A DNA stretch of 33,091 bases from Candidatus Thermoplasmatota archaeon (GCA_035540375.1 DATLGO010000029.1:1-33091), one strand, 5' to 3'; positions 21,945 through 31,129 are shown, numbered from the stretch's first letter. Numbers and translations: made by a program. The notes: generated by a model not told the origin, from the letters alone.

Positions 21945-23039
21945 TCAGCGGCGCAGCCGGTCGACGAGCTTCACGCCGTCGATGAGGCCGTAGCCGTAGA
22001 ACGCGTCGTGAGCGCTTTGCGTCTGGCCTTCGAGCGGACCCACCTTCTTCGCGGTTCCCATGAGGGCGTCCTTCACCCGCATCACGGTCGCGCGGTCCTT
22101 GCGCACGAGGTCCTTGTTGGCCTCGAGCGCGAGCGCGAGGATGCCGCCGACGACGGGCGCGGACTGGCTCGTGCCCGTCGCCTCGACGTACTTGCCCTCC
22201 TTCCACGCGGACAGGATGGAGACGCCGGGCGCGACGATCTCCGGCTTCTGGTTGGGATCGCCGTGGTAGCCGCGCGAGCATTCGCCGAGGCTGCGGGCGC
22301 GGCTCACGAGATCGCTGTTGTTGCACGAGCCCATGCAGCTGAACGAGCCGATGACGGCCCGCTTGTCCACCGCGCCGACGGCGATGACGCCGTCCACGCT
22401 CGCGGGGCTCGCGACGCGGCAGCTCGAACCCGTCTGGTCCTTCTTCGCGTTGCCCGCGGCCGCGACGACGTAGACGCCCTTTGCGACGGCGCGGTCCACC
22501 GCTTCCTCGGTGTCCGTCGAGAACACGAAGCCGGACTCGCCGCCGAGCGACAGCACGATGACGTCCGCGCCGTGCTTCACCGCGGCGTCGATGCCCGCGG
22601 CGACCTTGCTCTCGTCGCCCGTCCCGTCGGCCGCGATGGCCTTGATCGCGATGAGCGTGACCTTGGGCGCGATGCCCTTGAGATAGAAGCCCGAGAACGA
22701 GGTGGTCCATTCGCCCTGCGCGGCGATGATGCCCGCGACGTGCGTGCCGTGCCCGTTGTCGTCGTACGGTTTGTCGCTGCGACCGTTCACGAGGTCGGCC
22801 CAGAGGACCGTGACACCCGCGAACTCGGGGTGGCTGAGGTCGATGCCGGTGTCGATGACGGCCACCTTCACGCCCTTGCCCGTGAGGCCGCGGTCGTGCA
22901 GCGCGTCGACGCCCACCATCTTGGCGGGCCAGTTCGCGCCGAAGCCGGTGGAGGGGACGAGGCTACCGATGCAGCCCGACAAGGCGGAGGCGGCGAGGAT
23001 GGCGACGAGAAGGGCCGCGACGGAGCGGCGGGGGGGCAT
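21945..23039 (-). CDS. Subtilisin-like (S8) serine protease, predicted lipoprotein
   Basis: 364 residues. The signal peptide ends in a lipobox, ALSGC, so Cys23 is probably lipidated and the enzyme sits on the outer face of the membrane. The S8 triad is complete: Asp63 in VAVIDTGID, His97 in DNGHGTHVAG and Ser291 in GTSQSAPVV, with oxyanion Asn197 in AAAGN. Cys207, 235, 239 and 254 lie in two insertions and could form two disulfides. There is almost no propeptide: only about 20 residues separate the lipid site from the catalytic domain. A TTTAAG box at 23063-23068 predicts a leaderless message from the ATG. Confidence 0.93.
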   Translation of the reverse strand: MPPRRSVAALLVAILAASALSGCIGSLVPSTGFGANWPAKMVGVDALHDRGLTGKGVKVAVIDTGIDLSHPEFAGVTVLWADLVNGRSDKPYDDNGHGTHVAGIIAAQGEWTTSFSGFYLKGIAPKVTLIAIKAIAADGTGDESKVAAGIDAAVKHGADVIVLSLGGESGFVFSTDTEEAVDRAVAKGVYVVAAAGNAKKDQTGSSCRVASPASVDGVIAVGAVDKRAVIGSFSCMGSCNNSDLVSRARSLGECSRGYHGDPNQKPEIVAPGVSILSAWKEGKYVEATGTSQSAPVVGGILALALEANKDLVRKDRATVMRVKDALMGTAKKVGPLEGQTQSAHDAFYGYGLIDGVKLVDRLRR

Positions 23040-23062
23040 GGGCGTGCGAGGGACAGGTGAGC

Positions 23063-23068
23063 CTTAAA
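23063..23068 (-). promoter_or_regulatory. TATA-like box of the S8 protease gene
   Basis: TGTTTAAGGC on the minus strand (23070-23061) centres about 25 bp before position 23041, two bases from the ATG at 23039. This implies a leaderless transcript. Confidence 0.5.
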
Positions 23069-23140
23069 CATTGTCGGATGTGGCTCGAAGCGCCTGTCGC
23101 GGACGGCGGCCGCGTCGCGCCCGACGGAGCCGTCGCAAAC

Positions 23141-23148
23141 CCTTTTCC
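23141..23148 (+). promoter_or_regulatory. Weak T-rich box upstream of the dgcN-like gene
   Basis: CCTTTTCC at 23141-23148, preceded by purines (GCAAA), is about 26 bp before the ATG at 23171. It is a weak TATA match but correctly placed for a leaderless start. Confidence 0.35.
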
Positions 23149-23170
23149 CCCGGACCCCCGTCGCCGGGTC

Positions 23171-24295
23171 ATGCGACTCCTCGTCCTCGCGCACGACGCG
23201 TGGGGCCCCGCCACGTCGAAGACCGGGCACGTCCTCGTGAAGTCCTCGCGCGACGGATGGTCGAAGGACGAGGTCGTCGCGATCGTCGACCGGTCCAAGG
23301 CCGGCCGCGACGCGGGCGAGTTCGCCTCGGTCGCGAAGGGCATCCCGGTCGTCGGCTCCGTGCGCGAGGGGCTCGACCTCAAGCCGGACGCGCTCGCGAT
23401 CGGGATCGCGCCCGTCGGGGGACGGCTTCCGGACTTCTGGCGGCCCGATCTCGAGGCCGCGATCGGCGCGGGGCTCACGATCCTGAACGGGCTCCACCTC
23501 TTCCTCGGCGACGACCCGTCGCTCGCGGCCCTCGCCGCGAAGCACGGGGCGAAGCTCGTGGACGTCCGGCGCCCGCCGCCCGAAAAGCGCATCGCGACGG
23601 GCGAAGGCGCACTTGTCGACGCGCTCGTCGTGCTGCACGTGGGCACCGACTGCTCGTCGGGGAAGATGACGGCCGCGGTCGCGCTCGCACAGGAGGCGCG
23701 CCGCCGCGGCCTTGATGCGGGCTTCGTCGCGACCGGTCAGACGGGTATCATGATCGGCGCCGACGCGGGCGTCGCGATCGACGCCGTCGTCTCCGACTTC
23801 GTCGCGGGGACCGTGGAGAAGCTGGTGCTCGACGTCGCCGCCCAGGGCCGGACGATCATCTTCGTCGAAGGGCAGGGCTCGATCACGCATCCCGCGTACG
23901 CGGGCGTCACGTCGTCGCTCCTCATGGGCGCGTTTCCCGACATCCTGGTCGTGAGCGACGAGCCGCGGCGCGCCTGCTACACGTTCCCGAGCGCCTTCCC
24001 GTTCCCGAAGAACGACGCCGCGAAGGAGATCGCGCTCAACGAGGCGCTCCTCACGGCGACGACCGCGGGTCGCGCCGCGTGCCTCGCGCTCGTGACGCGG
24101 GGTCTCGACGACGCGGCGTACGCGGACGAGGTCCGCAGGGCCGAGCGCGCGACGGGGCTTCCGGCGGGGGACGTCTTCCGCGGCGACGCGCCGAAGCTCC
24201 TCGACGCGATCCTCAGGGCCGCCGAGGCGCGCGGGGTCTGGAAGGACGGGCGGCCGGTCCATGGCGCGAAGCGGCGCCGGATGGGGATCGCGTGA
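23171..24295 (+). CDS. dgcN: DUF1611 protein, DgcN-like (D-glutamate N-acetyltransferase type)
   Basis: 374 residues in the DUF1611 architecture: an N-terminal Rossmann-like part (1-130) and a C-terminal P-loop domain with VGTDCSSGKMTAAVALAQEA (Gly158 to Lys165), then ATGQTGIMIG and VEGQGSITHPAY. Family members named DgcN acetylate D-glutamate in a bacterial D-amino-acid route together with the racemase DgcA, and the next gene here is a DgcA-type enolase-superfamily enzyme overlapping by four bases. That pairing is the main reason for the name; the substrate in this archaeon is not shown by the sequence. The last 15 residues are basic. Confidence 0.8.
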   Translation: MRLLVLAHDAWGPATSKTGHVLVKSSRDGWSKDEVVAIVDRSKAGRDAGEFASVAKGIPVVGSVREGLDLKPDALAIGIAPVGGRLPDFWRPDLEAAIGAGLTILNGLHLFLGDDPSLAALAAKHGAKLVDVRRPPPEKRIATGEGALVDALVVLHVGTDCSSGKMTAAVALAQEARRRGLDAGFVATGQTGIMIGADAGVAIDAVVSDFVAGTVEKLVLDVAAQGRTIIFVEGQGSITHPAYAGVTSSLLMGAFPDILVVSDEPRRACYTFPSAFPFPKNDAAKEIALNEALLTATTAGRAACLALVTRGLDDAAYADEVRRAERATGLPAGDVFRGDAPKLLDAILRAAEARGVWKDGRPVHGAKRRRMGIA

Positions 24296-25329
24296 TCGCG
24301 CTGACGTGGCGCGCGATCGACACGCCCACGGCGAGGGCGTTCAAGATCAGCGCCGGGACGATGACCTCGGCGCGGAGCGTCATCGTGGAGGCGCGCGACG
24401 ACGAGGGCCGCGTGGGCTACGGCGAGGCGACGCCGAGCGCGCGCGTGACGGGCGAGAGCGAGGAATCCATCGCGAAATTCCTCGAATGGGCCCGCGGGGA
24501 GGTCAAGGACATCGACCCCGACGATCCGCGCCCGTTCCTCGCGGAGATGGCGACGAACATCTGCGGCAACGCGGGCGCGCGATGCGGCGTCGACCTCGCG
24601 CTCCACGACCTCTGGGGAAAGCGCGCCGGGAAACCCGCGCGCGCCCTCCACGGCATCGGGGACGGGGCGATCGAGATGCCGCTCACGGTCTCGATGGACC
24701 TCCCCGAGACGATGGCGCGCGAAGCGAAGGAATACTTCGCGCGCGGCTTCGACGTCCTCAAGGTCAAGCTCGGGCAGGCGCGCAACGACGAGCCGCGCAT
24801 CGCCGCCGTGCGTCGCGCGGTTCCGCAGGCCCGCCTGCGCGTCGACGCGAACGAGGGCTGGTCGCGCGAGGAGGCGCGCAGGCTCGCGCCCGTGCTCTTC
24901 CGCCACGGCGTCGAGTTCATGGAGCAACCGCTCGCGCGGAACGATCTCACGGGACTTGCGGAGCTTTCGCGCACGAGCGAGGTGCCCGTCGTCGTCGACG
25001 AATCCGTCGCGGACGCAACCGACGTGGCGCGCCTCGTCGATCATCGCTTCGCGGGCGGCGTGAACGTGAAGCTGCAGAAGGCGGGCGGCCTCAAGCCCGC
25101 GCTCGACGCGATCCTCGCCGCGCGGGCGGCGGGCTTCGGGACGCAGGTCGGCTGCAACGTGGAGACGGGCGTCGGCATCGCGGGCGCCGCGCAGCTCATC
25201 CCGCTCCTCGACTGGGCCGACCTCGACGGGAACCTCCTCCTTGCGCGCGATCCGTTCGAGGGCGTCCGCGGCGAACGCGGACGCATCGCGGTCCCCGCGG
25301 CGCCCGGCCTCGGCGTGCGCCCCTCGTGA
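24292..25329 (+). CDS. dgcA: Enolase-superfamily epimerase, DgcA / dipeptide epimerase type
   Basis: 345 residues, muconate-lactonizing subgroup of the enolase superfamily. The catalytic KxK is Lys157/Lys159 (VLKVKLG), the metal ligands are Asp185 (RVDANEGW), Glu211 (FMEQPL) and Asp236 (VDES), and the second-face lysine is Lys260 (NVKLQKAGG). This is the set found in L-Ala-D/L-Glu epimerases and in N-acetyl-D-glutamate racemase DgcA, which differ in substrate only. The start is the GTG of a GTGA overlap with the DgcN-like gene, so both are made together. The DgcN neighbour favours the N-acetyl-glutamate role over peptide recycling. Confidence 0.87.
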   Translation: MIALTWRAIDTPTARAFKISAGTMTSARSVIVEARDDEGRVGYGEATPSARVTGESEESIAKFLEWARGEVKDIDPDDPRPFLAEMATNICGNAGARCGVDLALHDLWGKRAGKPARALHGIGDGAIEMPLTVSMDLPETMAREAKEYFARGFDVLKVKLGQARNDEPRIAAVRRAVPQARLRVDANEGWSREEARRLAPVLFRHGVEFMEQPLARNDLTGLAELSRTSEVPVVVDESVADATDVARLVDHRFAGGVNVKLQKAGGLKPALDAILAARAAGFGTQVGCNVETGVGIAGAAQLIPLLDWADLDGNLLLARDPFEGVRGERGRIAVPAAPGLGVRPS

Positions 25330-25426
25330 CGGACGCCGCCGCAAGCCGGCCGGGACATGTCACCGCGCCCAGGGTCGGGGGAGGCTTCAAGCTCCGTGAG
25401 ACGCTGTGTCGTGCGGGAGGCTCACC

Positions 25427-27151
25427 GTGCACGTCCAGCGCAGCGTCGCGTGGCTCGTCATCGTCTCGTTCGTCCTCGCCCCCGCCGCGGCCACGCACGG
25501 CCACGTGGAATGGGAAGCCGAGGAATCCAATAGGCCGACCCTCGACCTCGCGGGTCAGAAGAATGGCGTCCCCGAGGCGTACCGCGACCGCGGCGCGACC
25601 CCGGGCGGGCTGCGCCTCCTCGACGACTTCTGGGACAACACCGGCGGACACGCCGCCGTTCCGGGCGTCGAATACCCCCTCTCGGTCCTCGGGGGTGAAC
25701 CCCCCCGGGGTTCGACCTTTGAAAACCATGGCGACACGCGCCGCGCCACGGGCGGCCTCGCCGCGCCCCTCATCGTTCCCGGCGCGAGCCGCTTCCTCGC
25801 GTGGTACGGGTATTGGGACGACAAGAACGAGGATGGCCGCATCGACGAGTTCGCGACGACGTCCGCCCTCAACGAGTGGACGCTCACGCCCGGCGCGAAG
25901 CTCTACTCCTACGTCGAGCCGGGGCCGCGCCCGACGCTCACCGCGAAGACGCGGCCCGCCGCCACCGACCCCGACTTCACGTACGTCGATTCCGGCCCCG
26001 CGCTCCTGCGCCTCTACAAGAGCGGCTCCCAGTTCCTCGGCGAGGTCCTCGTCTTCCTCGACGGGTCGCTCCTGCAGACGCTCCGCGTCGACACCGTCAC
26101 GGATCCCGTCCTCGCCCCCTCGGGGCCCGCGCGCCCCTACACGCCGCGCCCCGATTCGCTCGTGGACATCGACATCTACGCGTCGCTCGCGCCCGGCCCC
26201 GTCGAGGCGCTCTACGCGGCCACGGCCGCGCCTCTCGTGCACGAGTTCGCCTCGCCGAGCCAGGGCCTCTGCCCCACGAACTGCCGCGGCCTCCCATGGT
26301 CCCCCGGACCCGTCGCATCGCCCCTCGTGGGCCCCGCGTACGCGCTCGTCTACGAGCGTTACCTGCAGGAGACGCACCCGGATTCCCGGTCCTCCGCCGC
26401 GGGCCGGCTCCACGAGTTCCGGGAAGCGCATCGCGGATGGGCGGACCTCATTGCGCTCTACGCGACGCCGAACGATCCCTACACGCCCGACGTCGCGACG
26501 CCCCTGCCGGGGCGCGGCGCGAACGGACTTCCCGCGATGATTCCCGGCTACCTTGGCTTCGAGGTCCGCACGGGTCTGTGGCGCGATGTCACCGACGACG
26601 GATTCGTGGGGCGCGTCGGAAGCGACCCGTACGACCACGGAAACCGCCCCATCGCGGACCGCTACGAGGACTCGGCGGGCGAGTACCTGGGCGTCTACGC
26701 GCGCGACGAGACCGGACGCGAGATCCGCGGGTCCGCGCCGGTCGGAGGGCGCGAGATGGTCGTGACGTTCCGCCCCGTCCCGAGCTGGGGCGAAGCCGGC
26801 GTCCTCGTGACGTGGGACACCGGCACGCCGGCCGTGGACGTCCTCCCGTTCCTCTGCGTGTTCACGATCCCGCCTCCCTCGGGATGCCCCCCGCTGGGGG
26901 CATTTCTCTCCGACCCCCCGAGGAGCCTGGGTCACGTGACGGGCGACGCGGTCGTCACCGTCACCGCGGTCGCCGGCGCCGTCGACCCCGGTCGCTACGC
27001 GACGAACGGATTCCTCTTCCTTCCAACCGGCACGCAGAACTTCGCGATCGAGGTCTGCACGGAACCCCTCGTGATCCGGCACGTCCTGAACGGCGACGAG
27101 ATCGACGAGCCCGTCCGCGACTGCGACGTCATCGACCGGCTGGAGACCTGA
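25427..27151 (+). CDS. Secreted protein of unknown family with Ca-loop motifs (first of two tandem paralogs)
   Basis: 574 residues. A signal peptide (SVAWLVIVSFVLAPAAA, about 6-22) is followed by a large soluble region and no membrane anchor. I recognise no family. Visible: WEAEESNRPTLDLAGQKN near the front, an EF-hand-like loop DKNEDGRIDEF (Asp132, Asn134, Asp136), a second acidic loop DVTDDGFVGR with DPYDHGNRPI near 385-408, LVDIDIYASLAPGPVEALYA in the middle, and conserved cysteine pairs LCPTNC, EVC and RDC that could form two disulfides. Two extra cysteines (about 480-490) are absent in the paralog. GTG 25427 follows GGGAGG. The paralog starts three bases downstream. Confidence 0.78.
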   Translation: MHVQRSVAWLVIVSFVLAPAAATHGHVEWEAEESNRPTLDLAGQKNGVPEAYRDRGATPGGLRLLDDFWDNTGGHAAVPGVEYPLSVLGGEPPRGSTFENHGDTRRATGGLAAPLIVPGASRFLAWYGYWDDKNEDGRIDEFATTSALNEWTLTPGAKLYSYVEPGPRPTLTAKTRPAATDPDFTYVDSGPALLRLYKSGSQFLGEVLVFLDGSLLQTLRVDTVTDPVLAPSGPARPYTPRPDSLVDIDIYASLAPGPVEALYAATAAPLVHEFASPSQGLCPTNCRGLPWSPGPVASPLVGPAYALVYERYLQETHPDSRSSAAGRLHEFREAHRGWADLIALYATPNDPYTPDVATPLPGRGANGLPAMIPGYLGFEVRTGLWRDVTDDGFVGRVGSDPYDHGNRPIADRYEDSAGEYLGVYARDETGREIRGSAPVGGREMVVTFRPVPSWGEAGVLVTWDTGTPAVDVLPFLCVFTIPPPSGCPPLGAFLSDPPRSLGHVTGDAVVTVTAVAGAVDPGRYATNGFLFLPTGTQNFAIEVCTEPLVIRHVLNGDEIDEPVRDCDVIDRLET

Positions 27152-27154
27152 CCC

Positions 27155-28834
27155 TTGAGATCCACCGCCTTCGCCTTCGCGTTCGCCCTGGCCTTCGCCT
27201 CGCCGCTCGCCGCCGCCTCCGCCGGCGACGTGAGGTGGGAGGCGGAGGAGCCGAACCGGATCGCGCTCGACCACGCCGGCCAGCGCAACAACGTCGACGT
27301 CGCCTACGCGGATCGCGGCGCAACCCCGGCCGGTCACCTCATCCTCGACGGCTTCTACGATCACATGGGCGGCGTCGTGCTCCCGAACGCCGGCGCGTTC
27401 ACGGGCGCGCGCGATTCGTCCATCGATCAGAAGGGCAACCTCCGGCGCTCCTCCGGCGGCGAGGCGCCCGACGTCATCCTCCCGGGCGCGGGCCGCTTCT
27501 TCGCATGGTACGGAACGTGGAAGGACGCGGACGGCGACGGTCGCATCCGCGTGAACCCCACGCTCCCCGGCCTGCCCGCGGGCAACGAGTTCGCGCTCGC
27601 CTCGAAGTCGCTCTATGGATACGTCGAGCCCGGCCACCGCGCGCCCGCGACGTCGACCTCGAGCGGCGGAAGCGACGCGCCCGACTTCAGCTACCACCGC
27701 GGCACGTACATCATGCCGCTCTTCCAGTCCGGCGGCATCACGCCGTACGACCTCACGGTCTTCCTGGACGGGAGCCTCGTGCAGGCCATCACGGTCGAAT
27801 CCGTGGGCGATCCGATCCTCTCGCCCGGCGATACCGGCAAGCCCTACACGCTCAAGGAGACCACGCTCGTCGACATCGACGTCCACGCGGCCGTCGCGCC
27901 CGGGCCCGTCGCCTCCCTGTATGCCGTCACCGCGGGCCCCCTCGTCACCCCCGCAGCCTCGCCGAACCGCGGCTTCTGCCCGCAGAACTGCCGGTTCCCG
28001 CCCGTGGCGCCGCCGCCGGTCGCAAGCGAGCCCGTGGGCGTCGCGCAGGGGGCCGTGTTTCCCCGCTACGCGCAGGAGACGAGCGCGGGCAGCGCCTCGA
28101 CCGCGGAGGGGCGCCTCGCCGACTACCAGGAGGCGTTCCGCGCGTGGGCCGACCTCGTGCCGCTCGCCGTGGAGCCGCACTCCTTCCTCGCGCCCGAGCA
28201 CGTGTCGCCCCTCCTCGGACGCACCGACGAAGGCGCCCCAGCGATGCGATCGGGATACTTCGGCTTCCATCTCTGGACGGGTCTCTGGAAGGACCTGAAC
28301 GGGGACGGATTCGTCGGCGTCGCGAGCGCGGATCCGTACGATCACGGCAACCGGCCGATCCCCGATGATTACGTGGGCGGCTTCCCCGAGTTCGTGCCCG
28401 TCTGGGGCGTGAACGCGCAGAACCACACCCTCGGGCCACAGACGCTCCTGCAGCTCACCTACCGTCCGATCCCGGACTGGGGCCCCGGCGTCATGGTCAC
28501 CGATCGACTCGGCACGCCGCAGCCCGCCGTCCTCGGGAACGGCGAATCGATCCCGCCGGAACCGCTCCCCCGTCTCATGGGCGCGCCGACCGTGCGGGAT
28601 CCATCGCTCTGGTTCGTGACGGGGAACGCCACGATCGCGATGCGCGGCCTCGGGGCGCCCGTCGACACGGGCCGCTACTACGCGTTCGACTACCTCTTCC
28701 TCCCCGTCGGGACGAACGGCTTCGCGTTCGAGGTCTGCCACGAGTGGCTCACGATCGCGCACGCGTCCGGCGGCGAAACCCGCGACGAGACCGTGCGCGA
28801 CTGCGACGTGATCGGTCGCCTCGCGGGGACCTGA
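27155..28834 (+). CDS. Secreted protein of unknown family with Ca-loop motifs (second of two tandem paralogs)
   Basis: 559 residues, colinear with the preceding product from end to end: WEAEEPNRIALDHAGQRNN, GRFFAWYGTWKDADGDGRI (Asp124, 126, 128 form a dockerin or EF-hand-like loop), TTLVDIDVHAAVAPGPVASLYA, FCPQNC, TGLWKDLNGDGFVGV with DPYDHGNRPI, and a shared end EVC...RDCDVIGRL. A signal peptide (FAFAFALAFASPLAAASA, 6-23) directs export and no anchor is visible. The four shared cysteines are probably disulfide-bonded. The TTG start lies three bases after the upstream stop; no clear ribosome site separates them. It meets recQ tail to tail with no base between. Confidence 0.78.
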   Translation: MRSTAFAFAFALAFASPLAAASAGDVRWEAEEPNRIALDHAGQRNNVDVAYADRGATPAGHLILDGFYDHMGGVVLPNAGAFTGARDSSIDQKGNLRRSSGGEAPDVILPGAGRFFAWYGTWKDADGDGRIRVNPTLPGLPAGNEFALASKSLYGYVEPGHRAPATSTSSGGSDAPDFSYHRGTYIMPLFQSGGITPYDLTVFLDGSLVQAITVESVGDPILSPGDTGKPYTLKETTLVDIDVHAAVAPGPVASLYAVTAGPLVTPAASPNRGFCPQNCRFPPVAPPPVASEPVGVAQGAVFPRYAQETSAGSASTAEGRLADYQEAFRAWADLVPLAVEPHSFLAPEHVSPLLGRTDEGAPAMRSGYFGFHLWTGLWKDLNGDGFVGVASADPYDHGNRPIPDDYVGGFPEFVPVWGVNAQNHTLGPQTLLQLTYRPIPDWGPGVMVTDRLGTPQPAVLGNGESIPPEPLPRLMGAPTVRDPSLWFVTGNATIAMRGLGAPVDTGRYYAFDYLFLPVGTNGFAFEVCHEWLTIAHASGGETRDETVRDCDVIGRLAGT

Positions 28835-31063
28835 TCACGGCGCGCTCGCGACGACCGCGAGGATGTCCTCGCCGAACATCTCGGCCTTCTTCGGGCCGAT
28901 CCCCTTCACCGCGAGGAGCTCGGGCACCGTGCGCGGACGCGCGACCGCGATCGCCTCGAGCGTCGCGTCGCTCGCGATCACGTACGCGGGCACCCGGGCC
29001 TCGCGCGCGAGCCTGCCGCGCCACGCTTTGAGGGCCTCGAGAAGCGGCGCCGCCTCCGCGGGCACCTCCGCGCGCGGCGCGCGCTCGCGCGGCTCCGCGA
29101 GGGTCTCGTGCGCGGCGGCCGGCGCGCCTCGCGACGGCGGCCTCGCGACAGGTTTCGGGTCGCCGTCGCGCGCAAGCCGCCACGTCTCGCCGCCGTGCGC
29201 GAGCGTCTCCTTCCGGATGGCGCCCTCGGCCGCCAGCTGCTTCAGCGCGCCCTTGATCGCCGCGTCCGAGCGCAGCGCGAGCGCGCCGAAGCCCGGCTTC
29301 GACGCGAGCCAATCGCCGCCCGACGTATCGCCGCGCAGCATCTTCACGAGATTCGCCTCGCCGAGACCGCGCAGGCTCCCGAGCGCGTCCAGGATCGCGC
29401 GCCGCACCGCGGCGTCGTCGGGCGCGATCCGCGCGTCCGCGACGTGCGCGAGCCCGAGGCACCGGTCGCACGCGCCGCACGTCGCCGGCACGTCCGGGTC
29501 GCCGAAATGGCGGCGGAGGGCCGCGCGGCGGCAGCCCTTCGATTCGGCATAGGCGACGACCTCGCGCGCGCGGGCCTCCGAGAGCGCCTTGTAGCGCGAA
29601 AGCACCTCCGAAACCGAGCCCTTCGCGTCGACCCGCCGGAAGAGCAGGTCGCGATCCCACGTCTCGTACCCGACCGCGCCGCGATCCGACATCTCCGCGA
29701 GCCGCGCCTCCACGTCCTCGGGCCCGACCCCGAGGATCGGCGCGAGCGCGAACACGTCCGTCGCCTGGCCCCGGAGCGCGACGAGCGCGGGATCCTGCGC
29801 GCGATCGATCGCGATCGTCCGCGGCACGTCCGGAAGCCGCGCGAGCCGGCCCGCCTCGACAAGGATGCTCAGCGCCACCCGCGGTCGGACCTCCTCGCGG
29901 TCGAGCGCGTCGAGCTTCGCGGGATCGACGACCGCGAAGTCGCCGCGCGCGCCCTCCGCGACGAGCCGCTCGACCGCCGCGACAAGGTCGAGCGAAGGCA
30001 GATCCCGCCGCGCGTGCGAAACGAGTTGCGCGCCGTCCGCGGGCGCCGCGACGAGGAGCGCGCGCGCCGGAAGCCCGTCGCGGCCCGCGCGGCCCGCCTC
30101 CTGATAGTACGCCTCGAGGCTCGACGAGGGGTCGTGGTGCGCGATGAATCGGATGTCCGGCTTGTCGACGCCCATCCCGAACGCGATCGTCGCGACGAGC
30201 ACCCGGACCTCGCCCGCCATGAAACGGTCCTGCACGGCCGCGCGGTCGAGGATTCCCGCGTGGTACGACGCCGAAGCGATGCCGAGCGACGCGAGGGCGC
30301 CCGCGATGAGGTCCGCCTTGTCGCGGCTCGACACGTACACGACGCCCTGCCCCTCGGCGTCGCGGCAGAACGTCGCGACGTGCGCGAGCTTCTCGTCCGC
30401 GTCGCGCGCAAGCACCGCCTCCCAGCGGATGTTCGGTCGGTCCACGCTCGCGCGCACCACCGTCATCGCGCCGAGGCGCGCGAGGATGTCCTCCGCGACC
30501 CGCGGCGGCGCCGTCGCCGTCACCGCGAGCACGGGGGGCGACCCGAGACGCCGCCGAGCGTCCGCAAGCGCCAGGTAATCCGGGCGGAAGTCATGCCCCC
30601 AAAGAGAAACGCAATGCGCCTCGTCCACCGCGAAGCGCTTCACGCCCGCGCGCTTGAGCGCCGCCACGAACCCCGCCTGCCGCAGACGCTCCGGCGCCGC
30701 GTAGACGAGGCGATACCGCCCTGCCGCGATGTCGTCCACCGCGCGCCGCGCCTCGAACGGCGCCATCTCCCCCGTGACCGCGACCGCCGCCGCGCGCATC
30801 GGCGCGGGAAGCGAGTCGAGCTGGTCCTTCATGAGCGCGATGAGCGGGCTCACGACGAGCGTCACGCCCGGCGAGAGCACGGCCGGAAGCTGGAAGAGGA
30901 GCGACTTGCCCGACCCCGTCGCGAGGATCGCGAACACGTCCTCGCCCCGAAGCACCCGCACGAGCGCCTCGTCCTGGCCCGGCCGCAGCGACGCGTGGCC
31001 CAGGTGGCGCTTCACCAGCGCGGCCGCTTCCGCGATCTCGTCCGGCGTGACGGGGCGCGACAT
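28835..31063 (-). CDS. recQ: RecQ family ATP-dependent DNA helicase with HRDC domain
   Basis: 742 residues. Helicase motifs run in order: motif 0 LRPGQDEAL, Walker A ATGSGKSLLF (Lys53), SPLIALMKDQ, the DEAH box (147-150) followed by the RecQ aromatic loop CVSLWGHDFRPDY, VTATA, then IAFGMGVDKPDIRF and YYQEAGRAGRDG. A four-cysteine zinc site (GCRRAALRRHF ... CGACDRC) and a winged RQC-like part follow, and residues about 670-742 are an HRDC domain ending in AVKGIGPKKAEMFGEDIL. It unwinds DNA 3' to 5' in recombination and repair. ATG 31063 precedes the first motif; the frame stays open upstream through a Gly-Pro-rich repeat that I treat as noncoding. A weak TTGAAGAA box at about 31090-31097 suits a leaderless start. 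Confidence 0.95.
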   Translation of the reverse strand: MSRPVTPDEIAEAAALVKRHLGHASLRPGQDEALVRVLRGEDVFAILATGSGKSLLFQLPAVLSPGVTLVVSPLIALMKDQLDSLPAPMRAAAVAVTGEMAPFEARRAVDDIAAGRYRLVYAAPERLRQAGFVAALKRAGVKRFAVDEAHCVSLWGHDFRPDYLALADARRRLGSPPVLAVTATAPPRVAEDILARLGAMTVVRASVDRPNIRWEAVLARDADEKLAHVATFCRDAEGQGVVYVSSRDKADLIAGALASLGIASASYHAGILDRAAVQDRFMAGEVRVLVATIAFGMGVDKPDIRFIAHHDPSSSLEAYYQEAGRAGRDGLPARALLVAAPADGAQLVSHARRDLPSLDLVAAVERLVAEGARGDFAVVDPAKLDALDREEVRPRVALSILVEAGRLARLPDVPRTIAIDRAQDPALVALRGQATDVFALAPILGVGPEDVEARLAEMSDRGAVGYETWDRDLLFRRVDAKGSVSEVLSRYKALSEARAREVVAYAESKGCRRAALRRHFGDPDVPATCGACDRCLGLAHVADARIAPDDAAVRRAILDALGSLRGLGEANLVKMLRGDTSGGDWLASKPGFGALALRSDAAIKGALKQLAAEGAIRKETLAHGGETWRLARDGDPKPVARPPSRGAPAAAHETLAEPRERAPRAEVPAEAAPLLEALKAWRGRLAREARVPAYVIASDATLEAIAVARPRTVPELLAVKGIGPKKAEMFGEDILAVVASAP

Positions 31064-31129
31064 GACGCACGCGCAAGGCGGCCACGCTTCTTCAAGGCGA
31101 TGCCGAGGTCGCGGGGGGAGGTCGCGCAG

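Noticed and set aside
25196-28762. 1188-codon open frame on the minus strand opposite the secreted paralogs
   Set aside because: Arg/Gly/Val/Glu-rich shadow of the plus-strand genes, which have signal peptides, conserved motifs and ribosome sites.
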